From assembly GCF_900327275.1 (NCBI RefSeq), contig NZ_LS398548.1:1488001-1552000 (forward strand): DNA of 64,000 bases, written 5' to 3'. Below the pieces are notes generated by a model that ran no database searches, was not told where the DNA came from, and was given only the letters and a program-made list of their open reading frames with translations. The translations under genes and the position numbers were made by a program. Origin of the DNA: Orientia tsutsugamushi (GTDB lineage: Bacteria; Pseudomonadota; Alphaproteobacteria; Rickettsiales; Rickettsiaceae). Below, in pieces: positions 1 through 9,862 of the stretch (positions within the stretch are counted from its first letter, which is position 1; each line of letters begins with the position of its first letter).

Positions 1-890
1 AATCAAAACAAACAAGACATTTATCTTTTTGTCTACGCCAAAGAATCTGCCTGGATTTAAACAAATACTTAGTGCTATCAGCTTAACGTTTATGCCAATA
101 TTCTCTAAGTTTTGGATTATCAGGAGAAGATTTACCTTTAACTAGAATACGTAGTTTTATCGTTGTCAATTGTAATTTCCATAGATTATAGATCTTTATT
201 CATCAAGATCCAATTATCATTTCTACCTTTGGTGCTACCTCAATACTTTTTCTTAAGCCATTCCCAAGATTTTTTAAGATGTTTTCTACATGCAAATCTT
301 GCTTGTCTAACCTACATCCAGCAGTATAATTTGGCTAAAATTCTCTTTGAATACAACTTTGTTAAAATAACTACACCATCCAAATATTTTAGAATTTAAC
401 TAGTAAAACTATATCTCTTCTTGTACTATTGGTGTTATATTGTTGAATATTAAATCTTAGGAAATCAAAACCTTCATTAATATGAAGTATCATGGTTTTT
501 TTTGACAATTCTAAGCTTCTAATTTAACCAACTATTAATAATGCTTTTGGCTGTGATACATGAGCTTTCCGATTTAGCACAAGTTATAAAATCATCAGTG
601 TATCTTACTAAAGCATATTCAGATTTAGAAAATGTAGGTAATCATATTTATTATAGATAATATTAAGTATATTGCCTATTCCATAAAGAGTTATGTTTAA
701 AAGTAATGGAGAAATTAATCTACATTGTGGAGTATAAGTTGTTGTTTTGATAATCCTGCATTACACCATATTTAAGCCATGCTTGAACTGAATTACGAAT
801 AGAAAAATTTCCTATAATTTTCAAAAGAAAATTATGATCAATATTATCAAATGCTCCTTTTACGTTTGATACAGGTTAGAGGTATCAAAC
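1..890 (-). pseudogene. Group II intron reverse transcriptase relic (middle and C-terminal part)
   Basis: Read on the minus strand, the stretch gives scattered RT/maturase-like pieces: a segment around 890-790 reading AFDNIDHNFLLKII, and further on a YTDD catalytic box (normally YADD) near 570-600, then C-terminal maturase-like fragments down to the window start. Frames shift and stops interrupt throughout, so no protein is made. The part at about 680-860 is closely similar to 49995-50170, the second intron relic in this window. The piece begins abruptly at about 890, so the 5' ribozyme part and RT N-terminus are missing here. The left end may continue outside the window. Confidence 0.7.
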
Positions 891-952
891 GCATAAAACA
901 TCTACAGTGCACTATAAAGATGAAAAATCTAACTTGCTGGAACGATAAATGT

Positions 953-1573
953 TTATTTTCTTTCTGCTACTTGAGCACGTTCTGTAGTTATATGGTCAAC
1001 TAATCCAAACTCTTTTGCTGCTACTGGATCCATAAAGTTATCACGTTCCATACTTTCCTCTATTACCTGTAATGGTTGATTAGTATGATGAACATACAAG
1101 TTATTAATAATCTTTTTCATTTTAAGTATTTCCTGTGCATGAATTTGAATATCTGTAGCCTGCCCTCGAAATCCGCCTGATGGCTGATGAATCATGATTC
1201 TGCTATTAGGCAAACAATGACGCATACTCTTCTGGCCTGCTGCAAGTAGCAATGATCCCATTGAACATGCTTGTCCAAGGCATAATGTTAATACAGGCGA
1301 CTTAATATATTGCATTGTGTCATATATAGCCATGCCTGCAGTTACTGCTCCACCTGGGGAATTAATATACATAAAAATCTTTTTATCAGGTGATTCAGCT
1401 TCAAGAAACAATAATTGCGCTACAACTAAATTTGCCATATGATCCTCTATTTCACCACAAACAAATACAATTCTCTCTTTAAGTAATCTAGAGTAGATAT
1501 CATAAGCTCGCTCCCCACGATTAGTTTGTTCGACAACCATAGGTACATATAAAGAGGTTTGATTATTATTCAT
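953..1573 (-). CDS. clpP: ATP-dependent Clp protease proteolytic subunit
   Basis: Serine peptidase of the S14 family; its tetradecamer degrades proteins delivered by ClpX or ClpA in the cytoplasm. The 206-residue length is normal for ClpP. The catalytic triad is visible as Ser104 (in GQACSMGS), His129 (in MIHQPSGG) and Asp178 (in ERDNFM). The N-terminal propeptide-like stretch precedes residue 14 or so, as in E. coli ClpP. The gene is intact, stands alone between mobile debris, and has no operon partner in view. It is a core housekeeping gene and marks chromosomal backbone flanking the RAGE. Confidence 0.98.
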   Translation of the reverse strand: MNNNQTSLYVPMVVEQTNRGERAYDIYSRLLKERIVFVCGEIEDHMANLVVAQLLFLEAESPDKKIFMYINSPGGAVTAGMAIYDTMQYIKSPVLTLCLGQACSMGSLLLAAGQKSMRHCLPNSRIMIHQPSGGFRGQATDIQIHAQEILKMKKIINNLYVHHTNQPLQVIEESMERDNFMDPVAAKEFGLVDHITTERAQVAERK

Positions 1574-1730
1574 AAAATATCCTTAATTTGTATTGAAAAT
1601 TATTATAGATAAATTTTAGCTAAATAAGTATTAGCAATTTTTACATAATGTGCATGATTGTCAAGGGCTGATGTTATAATATTCTGAAATGAAGAAGCGA
1701 TATGATATAAAGATATAGAAAAATATTTAA

Positions 1731-1875
1731 TAGACCTCTTTCAAAACTGGTTAAGGTAGTTCAAAATTATAAATGCCAGAGATCAAATTAAATCTAAGAC
1801 CGAATCTTTTACGTCTATTTCGATATTTGTCAGCAATAATTTTGAACTACTTTAACCAGTTTTGAAAGAGGTCTA
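1731..1875. mobile_element. 145-bp MITE derived from the 3' end of the IS5-type element
   Basis: Near-perfect terminal inverted repeats of about 39 bp (TAGACCTCTTTCAAAACTGG at the left, its complement at the right). The first ~110 bp match the transposase 3' end of the full-length elements at 38939-39843 and 61740-62649. The element then turns back into an inverted copy of its own end. A second copy of identical length is at 53416-53560. It carries no gene; the short reading frame inside is only the transposase C-terminus. Confidence 0.85.
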
Positions 1876-1913
1876 ATGTAAGAAAAAGAACTAAAATTAA
1901 GATTAAGTAATAT

Positions 1914-2077
1914 ATAGCCAAACTAGTATAAAGCAATTATAACAATAAGATGTAATGAAAAAGTAATTAGTATGACATATTCTATAGATTTTTGGAGAAA
2001 AGGGCTAAGCATAAAGACAAGATAGAAAATTAGTTTTGAAAAAGCATCTAAAAGTTTTGTGACAGAAAAGAATACAT
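1914..2077 (+). pseudogene. IS630-type transposase, 5' fragment
   Basis: The stretch starts with an IS end-like sequence that resembles 47351-47400, followed by an ATG at 1973 and a reading frame beginning MTYSIDFWRKGLSIK, with a stop and then an in-phase continuation FEKASKSFVTEKNT. This is the typical N-terminal helix-turn-helix start of IS630-family transposases. It is cut off exactly where the IS5-type fragment begins at 2078. Confidence 0.6.
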
Positions 2078-2325
2078 TAGACTTCTTTCGAAACTAGACA
2101 ATGATGTAAAATGGTGTTATAAAAATCTGATTTGAAGTAATAATGAAATTAGATCAGATTAAAGAGTTAGGTGATGAAAAATTTCGTCGATTAACAGGAG
2201 TAAGGAAGGGAACGTTTGCAAAGATAGTGGATATTTTGAGGAAAGCTGATGGTCTTAAGAAATCAAAAGGTGGGCGTAAAAATAAGCTTAATTTGGAGGA
2301 ACAGTTGCTGATGGCCTTAGAATAT
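2078..2325 (+). pseudogene. IS5-type transposase, 5' fragment
   Basis: The left end (TAGACTTCTTTCGAAAC) matches the end of the complete elements at 38939-39843 and 61740-62649. A transposase start at 2143 reads MKLDQIKELGDEKFRRLTGV and continues through the N-terminal HTH region until about 2325, where similarity stops and unrelated sequence follows. About 60 residues of the ~275-residue transposase are left, so it is inactive. Confidence 0.8.
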
Positions 2326-2351
2326 AGCACGAACGTAGGAAATAGGTACAA

Positions 2352-2911
2352 TCAGATAAACTTCATTAAGTGTTCTACAGCCATGCTAATATCTTTGAAT
2401 TGAGGAGTAACTTTTCTTATTTCGTTCTTAATCTTAAACCAATAATGTTCTATAGAATTTAAATCTGGACTATATGTAGGTAAGAATAGAATACTGCAGC
2501 CAACCGATTCTATTAATACTTTAATTATAGTGTTCTTATGAAAGTTGATATTATCCATAATTACTATTTGTCCAGGACGCAATTCTTTGATTAATATAGT
2601 TTTCTACATAAGTTGTAAATATTTCTTTATTACAATTTCCTTCAAATATTACTGGTGCCATAATTTGATTATTACAAAGCTCTGCTATCATACTGACCCT
2701 GGATTTATGTTGATAAGCTTTATTGCCATAACATCTAGTACCTTTTATACTCCATCCATATTCTCTACAAGCATTATCCTCTATTCCTGACTCATCAATA
2801 GATACTAGATTTTCTTTAGAAATTTGCTTTACCTTCTCGATAAATCCATTTCTTAACACAATATCCCTTTTGGAATGAAAATGAGTTTTTTTTATAAGTG
2901 TATCCTAGTAG
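2352..2911 (-). pseudogene. IS630-type transposase, DDE domain fragment
   Basis: Two overlapping frames on the minus strand make one broken DDE transposase. The first (about 2911-2551) holds the first Asp block (NLVSIDESGIEDN) and the KGTRCYG stretch. The second (2582-2352) holds IVIMDNINFHKN and the Asp/Glu block TYSPDLNSIEHYW. The frame changes near 2585. The N-terminal HTH domain is missing. The orientation is opposite to the 5' fragment at 1914-2077, so these are not simple halves of one copy. Confidence 0.85.
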
Positions 2912-3346
2912 GTACATTTAATGTTTAAGATGATTTAACTAACAAGAAGAAATAAGTTAGATTAAGAGCTATTATGAGCTTTATACGCCTTATAAAATCT
3001 GCTATGTAGTTTATTCTCGTTTGAGTTGATACATGAATTTAACTGTAGATGTATTAATATTACTTGTCAATATGATAATAATATCTTGATGTTAATTGCG
3101 GAAATATAACGTAAATTTATGTCTAATATTTGGCTAGTTGAAGTGCTAATTTTTAATCAAACAACTTGAATTTATAGTTGATAAGCTCAGAGTAACCTTC
3201 AGTTGATAACGTCGCTTAAAAATATTTTTTATTTTTACAAAAGTATTTGCTATTAAATAAAAATCATACTACAGACTATAAGTTTAAGCTAATTTTAAAA
3301 ATTAATAAGTTATTATTTAATTACTTCAATTTTAAATTAATGAAGG
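2912..3346. other. Non-coding gap upstream of the RAGE integrase
   Basis: No gene-like frame is visible in this 435-bp AT-rich stretch. It lies between transposase debris and the integrase, so it is where a left attachment site and the integrase promoter would be expected, but no att repeat could be recognised by eye. Confidence 0.4.
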
Positions 3347-4553
3347 GTGATAAATATGCCAGTAAAAGTATTTAAATTTACACAATCAGCATTAAATGAA
3401 ATAAAAGTACCAACCAAAGAAGAAAAAATAATCAAGTGTAGAGATATAATAGAAAGGAACTTACTTTGGATAATATCATATACTGGATTTAGAAGATTTT
3501 ATTTAGGAATAAACATTGGTGGCATATATTATAAAATAAAAATAGGAGATTCACCAGATCTAACGGTAGCAAAAGCTAGAAAAAAGAGAGAAGAGGCTTA
3601 AATTAAAGAATGAACTAACATTCGGACAGGTGCATGTAAAATATACTGAATATAGTAGTCTTTATCATAAAAGTTGGAAGAGAACCGCTGAAAGAGTAAA
3701 GATATATGCAGCATTTTTATACAATAAAAAGATATCAGAGATTACCAAAGAAGATATTCAGAAAATTTTTGATGAAATAACAGCAAGGAAACACTATGTA
3801 ACAGCAAACAGTATTCTAAAACTGTTAAGCCCTATATTTAATAAGGCTATAGAGTGGGGATTAATAGAAAAGAATCCTGTATGTGGAATAAAAAGGCACA
3901 AAGAGGAATCAAGATCTAGATATGTAACAAGTGAAGAAATGGAAAGAGTCATGAAAGTGCTGGCAGAGAAAGAAAATAGTCAATTAACAGAAGAGCAAAA
4001 ACAATCAAAGATATCAGAAAAACTGTTTTTATTTACAGCTTTATTCACAGCAGCTCGTAGTGGCAATATATTAGCAATGAGATGGGACGAGATAAGCCTT
4101 AGCGAAAAAATATGGTGTATACCAAAAACTAAGACTAAAAATGGTAAAACTCTATATATAGGGTTAGCAGATAAATTAATAGAAGTATTGCAAACCAGAA
4201 AACTATGCTCAAAAAGTGAATGGGTATTTCCAAGTTCAGCAGACAATAGTAAACACATATCAAGTTCAACAATGCAGCGAGCATGGGCTAAGATTCGAAA
4301 AAAAGCCGGAATACAGAATGTAACAATACATGATCTTAGAAGAACGTTTGCAACTTGGATGAAAAATAATGGTGAAACACTAGATACAATATCTCAAATA
4401 CTAGGACATAGTGATACTAACATAACTAAAATTTATATTGTACATAGTTTAGCTAAGGCAAAAATCGCTACAAATAAAGTTGTCGAAAATATGCTGAGTA
4501 TATTCGGTCCCAATATTTGTTTAAACGAGATACTATCTGGAATAGTGCCATAA
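3347..4553 (+). pseudogene. int: RAGE tyrosine-recombinase integrase, split by a frameshift
   Basis: Would catalyse site-specific integration and excision of the RAGE. The first frame (3347-3601, 84 residues) is the N-terminal arm-binding domain of P4-type integrases (KIGDSPDLTVAKARKK). The frame open from 3597 to 4553 carries the SAM-like core-binding and catalytic domains. Counting from its first ATG at 3630, the active-site residues are Arg143 (TAARSGN), His234 and Arg237 (HDLRR), His260 (LGHSD) and Tyr269 (KIYI), so the catalytic set is complete. The break at about 3598 is a short indel where the N- and C-terminal parts should join. The two parts may be separate peptides, but function is doubtful. 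Confidence 0.85.
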
Positions 4554-4683
4554 TTAAGTTGTGGAGAAGAAAAATTGACAACAACTTAGCTAAGTAGTTA
4601 CTCTACATTAGATTTTGTAAATTTTTGAAAATCACAGTAGTAGAATGAGAAATCTCATGCTACAATTGCGGCTAAAGGTGATT

Positions 4684-4980
4684 ATGCAAAATCAAAAATT
4701 ATGTTGGGCATTATCGAGGCCGTTGAAGTATATGGGTTTGAGCATTGACGAATGGGGAGTAGTGCTAGCTGGAGTAGCTCCAGGAATTGTACTACTAAAC
4801 AGCAGGCATGCTAAATTAGGCCTAGCATTTATGGTTGGAGGAATTGCTCTATGTTATTGCTTTAAGAAATTTAAGAAGGTACCGGAGAATTTTTTGCTAA
4901 AAAGTTTTTTAGTAGCTAAAGGTTTATTGCCAGCTCCATTAGGATATTCAAGACTTCTGGGCAAAAAAGTTGGCAAATAA
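4684..4980 (+). CDS. traL: Type IV conjugative transfer protein TraL
   Basis: Small inner-membrane component of the F-type mating-pair apparatus. The protein (about 98 residues from the ATG at 4684) has the TraL pattern: an N-terminal RPLKYMGLSIDEW block, two adjacent hydrophobic segments and a basic C-terminus. An upstream ATG at 4645 is in frame, but AAAGGTG sits just ahead of 4684 and homology starts there. It is first in the tra operon, and its stop overlaps the traE start at 4980. Confidence 0.85.
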   Translation: MQNQKLCWALSRPLKYMGLSIDEWGVVLAGVAPGIVLLNSRHAKLGLAFMVGGIALCYCFKKFKKVPENFLLKSFLVAKGLLPAPLGYSRLLGKKVGK

Positions 4981-5531
4981 TGAATCATCTCTTTAAGCAA
5001 AATGCTATACAAGAGCTGGTTAAATATAATAAATGCTTACTTTCAGTAACTATATTGCTAGCTGCAGCTAATATAATTGCGATAATGGCTGCAATTACCA
5101 AAGAAGAAAAGTGGTTATTAATTCCAGCAATGGAGCCTGATCGTAAAATGATGGTTTCATCAAAAAATTACCATGAAACCTATTTAAAGGAATGGGCAAT
5201 TTATGTGATGAAATTTTTATTTACTACTTCTCCAAATGAGGTAGAAAGACAAACAGCAGACATGAAAGTGGCATTCAGTAATACTGAATCTTTAAAAATT
5301 TTTTTCAGAATCATTTGCAATTTGTTAAAGGCTCAAATGTATCTTCAGTCTTTTTTCCGAAGAATGTTGAAGTGATAAATGAATGGAGTATTAATTAGTG
5401 GAACGCTTCGTTATTGGTTTAGCGATAGTAAACATATAGCTGTCGATAAGACTTACCTTTTGACTTACAAGCGAACTCCTAATTACCTTTTGTTATTGAC
5501 TGGTGTTAAAGAGAATGGAATAAAAAAATGA
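4980..5531 (+). pseudogene. traE: Conjugative transfer protein TraE, frameshifted
   Basis: TraE is a membrane-anchored assembly factor of the F-type pilus. The first frame (4980-5375) has one N-terminal transmembrane helix and the conserved YLKEWAIYVMKF region. After the A5/T7 run at 5294-5305 the matching frame changes: QNHLQFVKGSN continues the family in another phase, and near 5380 a second change (repeated AATG) restores GTLRYWFSDSK to the C-terminus at 5531. The real stop overlaps the traK ATG at 5528, as in an intact operon. Two indels, so probably inactive. Confidence 0.8.
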
Positions 5532-5914
5532 GTATTAGAGTTTTGAGATTTATGATAGGGCTTATTGCTTTAGTCAACGTTAATAATATATATGCGGTAG
5601 AATATGAGTTAGAAGATGATGAGCTGCTTAAGCTTGAGATTTCTGATAGTGGGCCAACAAGAATTAATCTTAAAGATGAAAAAATTAATGATATTCTTAT
5701 GTACCCTCAAAACACAGTTGAAGGTATAGTTCATGAGTCTGGATGTTTGTTTATTGCTCCACGAGCAGAAGAAAACAAAGTTTATTTAATGGTAATAGGA
5801 AAATATAAAACAATTCAAGATTTAATGTCAACTTTTACTCCAAAAACTCCAAACCCTGTAATGCTTGTTAATGCTGCTACAAAAATAGAGGAAAAGGATA
5901 ATTCAAAACAATAA
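5528..5914 (+). CDS. traK: Conjugative transfer protein TraK, shortened
   Basis: TraK is a secretin-like periplasmic/outer-membrane protein of the F-type channel. The 128-residue product has an N-terminal signal-like helix (about residues 4-23, ending NNIYA) and the first TraK domain (INDILMYPQNTVEGIVHESG). Family members are about twice as long, so the C-terminal domain is missing. The remainder before the next gene, 5915-6146, has no TraK frame. Likely a deletion remnant rather than a working protein. Confidence 0.7.
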   Translation: MSIRVLRFMIGLIALVNVNNIYAVEYELEDDELLKLEISDSGPTRINLKDEKINDILMYPQNTVEGIVHESGCLFIAPRAEENKVYLMVIGKYKTIQDLMSTFTPKTPNPVMLVNAATKIEEKDNSKQ

Positions 5915-6011
5915 CAATTTGTTCAGTAATGACCTTAATACAAAAGAATTAACAGCAAAACTTTCTAAAAAACAAAGTAGAAATACTAAGAAAAAAATAA
6001 AACTGGCTTAA

Positions 6012-6109
6012 AGTGCTAGTTTTTACTTCAAAGACTTGCCCGCTCTGAATCAAGCTTATTAAAACCACTTCAAAGTAAAATTTCATTGATCATGGAATTC
6101 ACTAGCACT
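6012..6109. repeat. Imperfect nested inverted repeat between traK and the pilin-like gene
   Basis: AGTGCTAGT at 6012-6020 is complementary to ACTAGCACT at 6101-6109, and inside it TTTTTACTT faces a similar stretch near 6070-6085. It marks the scar where the traK 3' part was lost, or forms a weak hairpin in the operon transcript. No gene is present. Confidence 0.4.
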
Positions 6110-6146
6110 AGGAGAATAATGCAAAATTTACTAATAAGCAATAACA

Positions 6147-6473
6147 ATGTTCATATATCAAAAATCTCGACTAAATATGCTAAAACCTACATTTGGAATA
6201 CAGTGGAATAATGTAGTTGTAGGACTGTTAATTATAATTACTGCTTGTGTTTTTTCTTTTGAGCCAGGATTAGCTGATACTCTTGAAGGGCAGCTTAATA
6301 AAATAGACGGACTTTTTAGTGGAAAACTAAAAACAATAGGTATATCAAGCGCAACTATTTTATCATCGATTTGGGCTGTAGCACGAGGGAATATAAAGCT
6401 TGCAGGAGTAATGGTAGCAATTGGTGTTATTTTAGGCTTTTACCTAGTGAATTGCCAGTGGTATGAAAATTAA
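6147..6473 (+). CDS. Pilin-like small membrane protein (TrbC/VirB2 or TraA-type)
   Basis: A 108-residue protein with one hydrophobic segment at about residues 24-42 ending in a signal-peptidase-like GLADT site, then two more hydrophobic segments (TIGISSATILSSIWAVA and LAGVMVAIGVILGFYLV). This leader plus two-helix layout is that of type IV secretion pilins, and the position among tra genes agrees. A good ribosome site (AGGAGAATA) precedes an ATG at 6120 in a different frame, so the true start may have been lost through an indel and translation may begin at 6147 or at the internal ATG at 6177. Family assignment rests on topology and context. Confidence 0.55.
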   Translation: MFIYQKSRLNMLKPTFGIQWNNVVVGLLIIITACVFSFEPGLADTLEGQLNKIDGLFSGKLKTIGISSATILSSIWAVARGNIKLAGVMVAIGVILGFYLVNCQWYEN

Positions 6474-6515
6474 TTGATAAGGTAGAAACATTAACATTCA
6501 AAAAGCGGAGGAATA

Positions 6516-7848
6516 GTGGAACAGGACAATTCAGACAATAATAATACAAAAGAAGAAGATTTAGAGCTAAATGATAAACCAAAGGCTGAATCTGTTAGGC
6601 CTAATAGCAAGTTATCAGAATTAACAAATATCATTCGTAGAAAGCCAGTAATTGCCTTAACTTTTATAAGCATCACAATAATGGTTGTTTCATATTTTTT
6701 ATCTGAAAGTGGTAAAACGAAAGAATCTATAATTTTTATTGAAAATCGTGAGTCAAGAGAAGCGATTTCTGGAATAGAACAAGCTGTAGATTTGAGAGCA
6801 AAATGGACAGAAGAAATACTTAATGAAGTCAAAACATTAAAAGATAGATTTGAAAGTGTAATAGAAAGCAGATATTTAGAAACTACAGCCCAAATTAATA
6901 ATTTTAACCAAAAACTTGAGATATTGGAGAATCAGCCTAAGCAACTTCTATATAATAATGATAGTGATGAGTTCAGTGCTGATCTTAATCATCATATTTC
7001 AAATTCACCACATGATAACAAAACAGAGCAAGCTCCTGTACAATCATTTGTCAATCTTAGGAGAGCTGAATCTGAGCAAAAAAAAAATGTTGAGAACTAT
7101 GTTACTAGCGGTAGTTCTGCTAGAGCTGTCCTACTTATTGAAGTCGTTGTAGGCACAGGAACAAACAGCTCTTCATCACCAGAACCAATTGTTCTGCAGT
7201 TGCTTGATACAGCAATTCTTTATGATAAATATAAAACTGATCAAATCAAAAAGGCGATTTTAATTGGATCATGTAATGGAGAGATTTCCTCAGAGAGAGC
7301 TAAATGTCGCATCGAAACTCTTTCAGTAGTCAATAACCAAGGAGATATTATCGAAAAAAAAGGTGGAAGGCTGATTGATAGGCGAAGACGGACGTTTTGG
7401 AATTAAAGGAATAGTGGTGAATAAATCGTCTAAAGTAGTAAAAATGGCTGCATTAAATGGAGTATTTAGCAGTATGGCTAAGTTTCGGCAAGCTAAAGCT
7501 ATTAAACCTGATATGACAACAGCTCCAACGTTAAATATAATGACTCCAGGTCAGGCGCAATCAGAGTTAAGTGTTGGAGATGCGCTTCAGTCTGGAGCTT
7601 ACGCTGGAGCTAGCAATGCTTTTGATAAGCTAGCTGATTTTGCTATAAAACGAGCTGATTCTATGAGCCCAGTCATTGTTGTTGCCTCAGGTAGAGTCAT
7701 CGATGTTGTATTTAAAAAAGGTTTTGACTTACGTGAGCACAAGAAGAAGCCACATAATTCAACTTATTCACAATCAACTAACAATGAAAAAGTTAATTTG
7801 CATAATAAATTCGATCAATCACAAAAGTTAGAGGAGTATTATTTATAA
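6516..7848 (+). pseudogene. traB: Conjugative transfer protein TraB, frameshifted
   Basis: TraB is the VirB10-like scaffold spanning inner to outer membrane. The GTG start at 6516 opens a frame with an acidic cytoplasmic N-terminus, one transmembrane helix (about residues 46-64), a coiled-coil periplasmic stretch and the start of the C-terminal domain. At the A8 run 7354-7361 the frame breaks: the expected continuation LIGEDGRFGIKG lies in another phase (7375-7848), and even there a TGA precedes it. With A7 the coding phase would join. The C-terminal domain is otherwise complete and its stop overlaps the traV start by one base. Confidence 0.85.
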
Positions 7849-8177
7849 TGAAGTTTTTATTATTGCTATTGTGCTGTATGAGCCTAACCAGTTTCTTTTT
7901 CGAAAGTACTTTTGATTGTAAAATTCCTAAAGGGCTAAAATGTAAGTCTTTATACGAAATAAAGAATATGGTTGCTCAAGGCGCTTTTGATATTGATAAT
8001 CTTGAGAAAGTTGAAACATCCAAAACTAAATCAAAAAGACGTTGTATTCTATGCTACAGGCAAGCTAAAGCTATTCAAAGCGTAGCTGTTGTTAACAAGT
8101 CGCCGAAAAAACCAAAAAAATATCTTATTAATTTATTTAAATTAAAACAGAGTCAAGGTGAACGCAAGCATACATAA
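7848..8177 (+). CDS. traV: Conjugative transfer protein TraV
   Basis: Outer-membrane-associated partner of TraB and TraK in F-type channels. The 109-residue product has an N-terminal hydrophobic leader (residues 1-17) and the TraV signature FDCKIPKGLKCKSLYEI. The remainder is short and basic; many family members are longer, so the C-terminus may be shortened. It overlaps traB (1 bp) and the traC start (8158). Confidence 0.7.
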   Translation: MKFLLLLLCCMSLTSFFFESTFDCKIPKGLKCKSLYEIKNMVAQGAFDIDNLEKVETSKTKSKRRCILCYRQAKAIQSVAVVNKSPKKPKKYLINLFKLKQSQGERKHT

Positions 8178-9862
8178 GGATTTTGATCGAGAAAGATTTT
8201 CTAAACACTTTGTCTATGAATCATATGATGATGAGACTCAGCTATTCTTTAATCGTGGTTCAATAGGTTTTGTATTGCTTGCATGGCCATTAGTTGGAGC
8301 TAGTGTTTCTGCTCAAAATGAAATTGCTGAATTTCTGAAAAGCGATGAAAATTTACCTGGTGAAAGTAGCCTGCAAGTCTTGATGATTGGTAGTAATAAT
8401 ATAGAGAATTTTTTAAGCAACTGGCAGTCATATCGTAAAGGAGAGATATTTATTGAGTTAGCTAATAAAAGAACAGAATTTTTACGTGATCAAGCTCAAA
8501 AGTCAGGCTCTGTAAAGGATGTAGTATTGTTGATTTCAGTTACTATACCTAATTTAAATGCAAATATCGATGATATGATTCGCAGACGAGATGCTTTAAA
8601 AGATACGTTTAGGTCAATTGGATTAAGCACTGAAAATGTGAATGCACAGCAATTATTAAAGTTTCTGAGAGTAATATTTGGCTGGCCTGAAGAAGAACAT
8701 TCAAATATTAACCAGTATGAAATATTGTCTGAACAAATTCTAAGTGGAGATTTCTCGTTATTTGAGAATGATGATTGTGTAAATGTAAATGATGATCAAA
8801 TATTTATCAGTCTAGAAGCAAGAAATAGGCCTGCAGAGTGGAAATTATCTGCTATGGATCTGTTTTTAGGTAATGAAATGCGTCGTGATGAATATATAAA
8901 ATCAAATTTCCTGATTCATTTTGGTCTGCAAATTTTACCAAATCAAGCTATGGAAAGAACTGCTGCTATAACCAAAAGAGAGGCACTAGAAAGAAATATT
9001 AATGCAGGAATGGGCAAATTTTTTTCATGACATACAACAAGAAACTGCTGATTTAGCTGATGTAGTAGCTGCTCTACAGAGTGGTGATAGAGTTGTTAAT
9101 ATTCACTTCAACGTTATTATGTTTGATAAAACAAAAAAGGCTAAGCAATCTGCATCGGCCTTTTGTTCGATGTTAAGACGCAGTGGATGGTATTTTGTAC
9201 CATGCAAATATGATCATGTAGCCGTGTTACTAGCTGCGCTACCAATGCAGTTAGTTGAGCAAGGCCCAAAAGGTATATTTGGTCAAAATAAAACATCAGG
9301 AGTTGGAGTAGCTCTTTCTAGCTTAGGTAGAGGCATAAAAACTGTTTCTGTAGAGAGCAAAGTATTATTGCCAATAATCGGTGAATGGAAAGGTGATTTA
9401 AGTTCTCCAGGTATGTTGCTAGCTGGAAGACGAGGTCAAATAATGTACTGGTCTCCTTTTGGTGGAGCTTTATTACCTGCATTAAATAAGAATGCAGCAG
9501 CTCCAAATGAGAACTTTAACCTTTGTATAGCTGGAGTTCCAGGCTCTGGAAAATCTGTTTTCATGCAAGAATTAATGCTATCTGTTCTAGGAGTTGGTGG
9601 TAAAGTTTTTGTTCTTGATTACGGAAGATCGTTTAAGCGTACATGCTTGATTCTAGGTGGTAGATACATAGAATTCGACATGAAAAATCCTGTATCAATT
9701 AATCCATTTTCAGAGGTGCCAGAGGATGACAGCGCAAAGTCTATAGAAGCTAGATCGGATTTTTTATCTAACTTTCCATCTATTTTAGCTACCATGGCTG
9801 CTCCACAGTATGGAACAAGCGATTTGCAACAACCGATGTTGCAGAGAGCTTTGACACTTGTG
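8158..9862 (+). pseudogene. traC: TraC ATPase (VirB4-like), frameshifted and truncated by an ankyrin gene
   Basis: TraC is the VirB4-type ATPase that powers pilus assembly. A GTG start at 8158 gives a 290-residue N-terminal part ending at the T7 run 9019-9025. The next frame (9002-9862) continues directly with HDIQQETADLADVV, so six Ts instead of seven would restore one protein. The second part holds the Walker A motif GVPGSGKS. Similarity ends at about 9862, where the - strand ankyrin gene begins, so Walker B and the C-terminal ATPase part are gone. Two lesions make it non-functional. Confidence 0.9.

Noticed and set aside
163-399. 78-residue plus-strand frame
   Set aside because: Lies antisense to the group II intron RT relic and resembles no protein.
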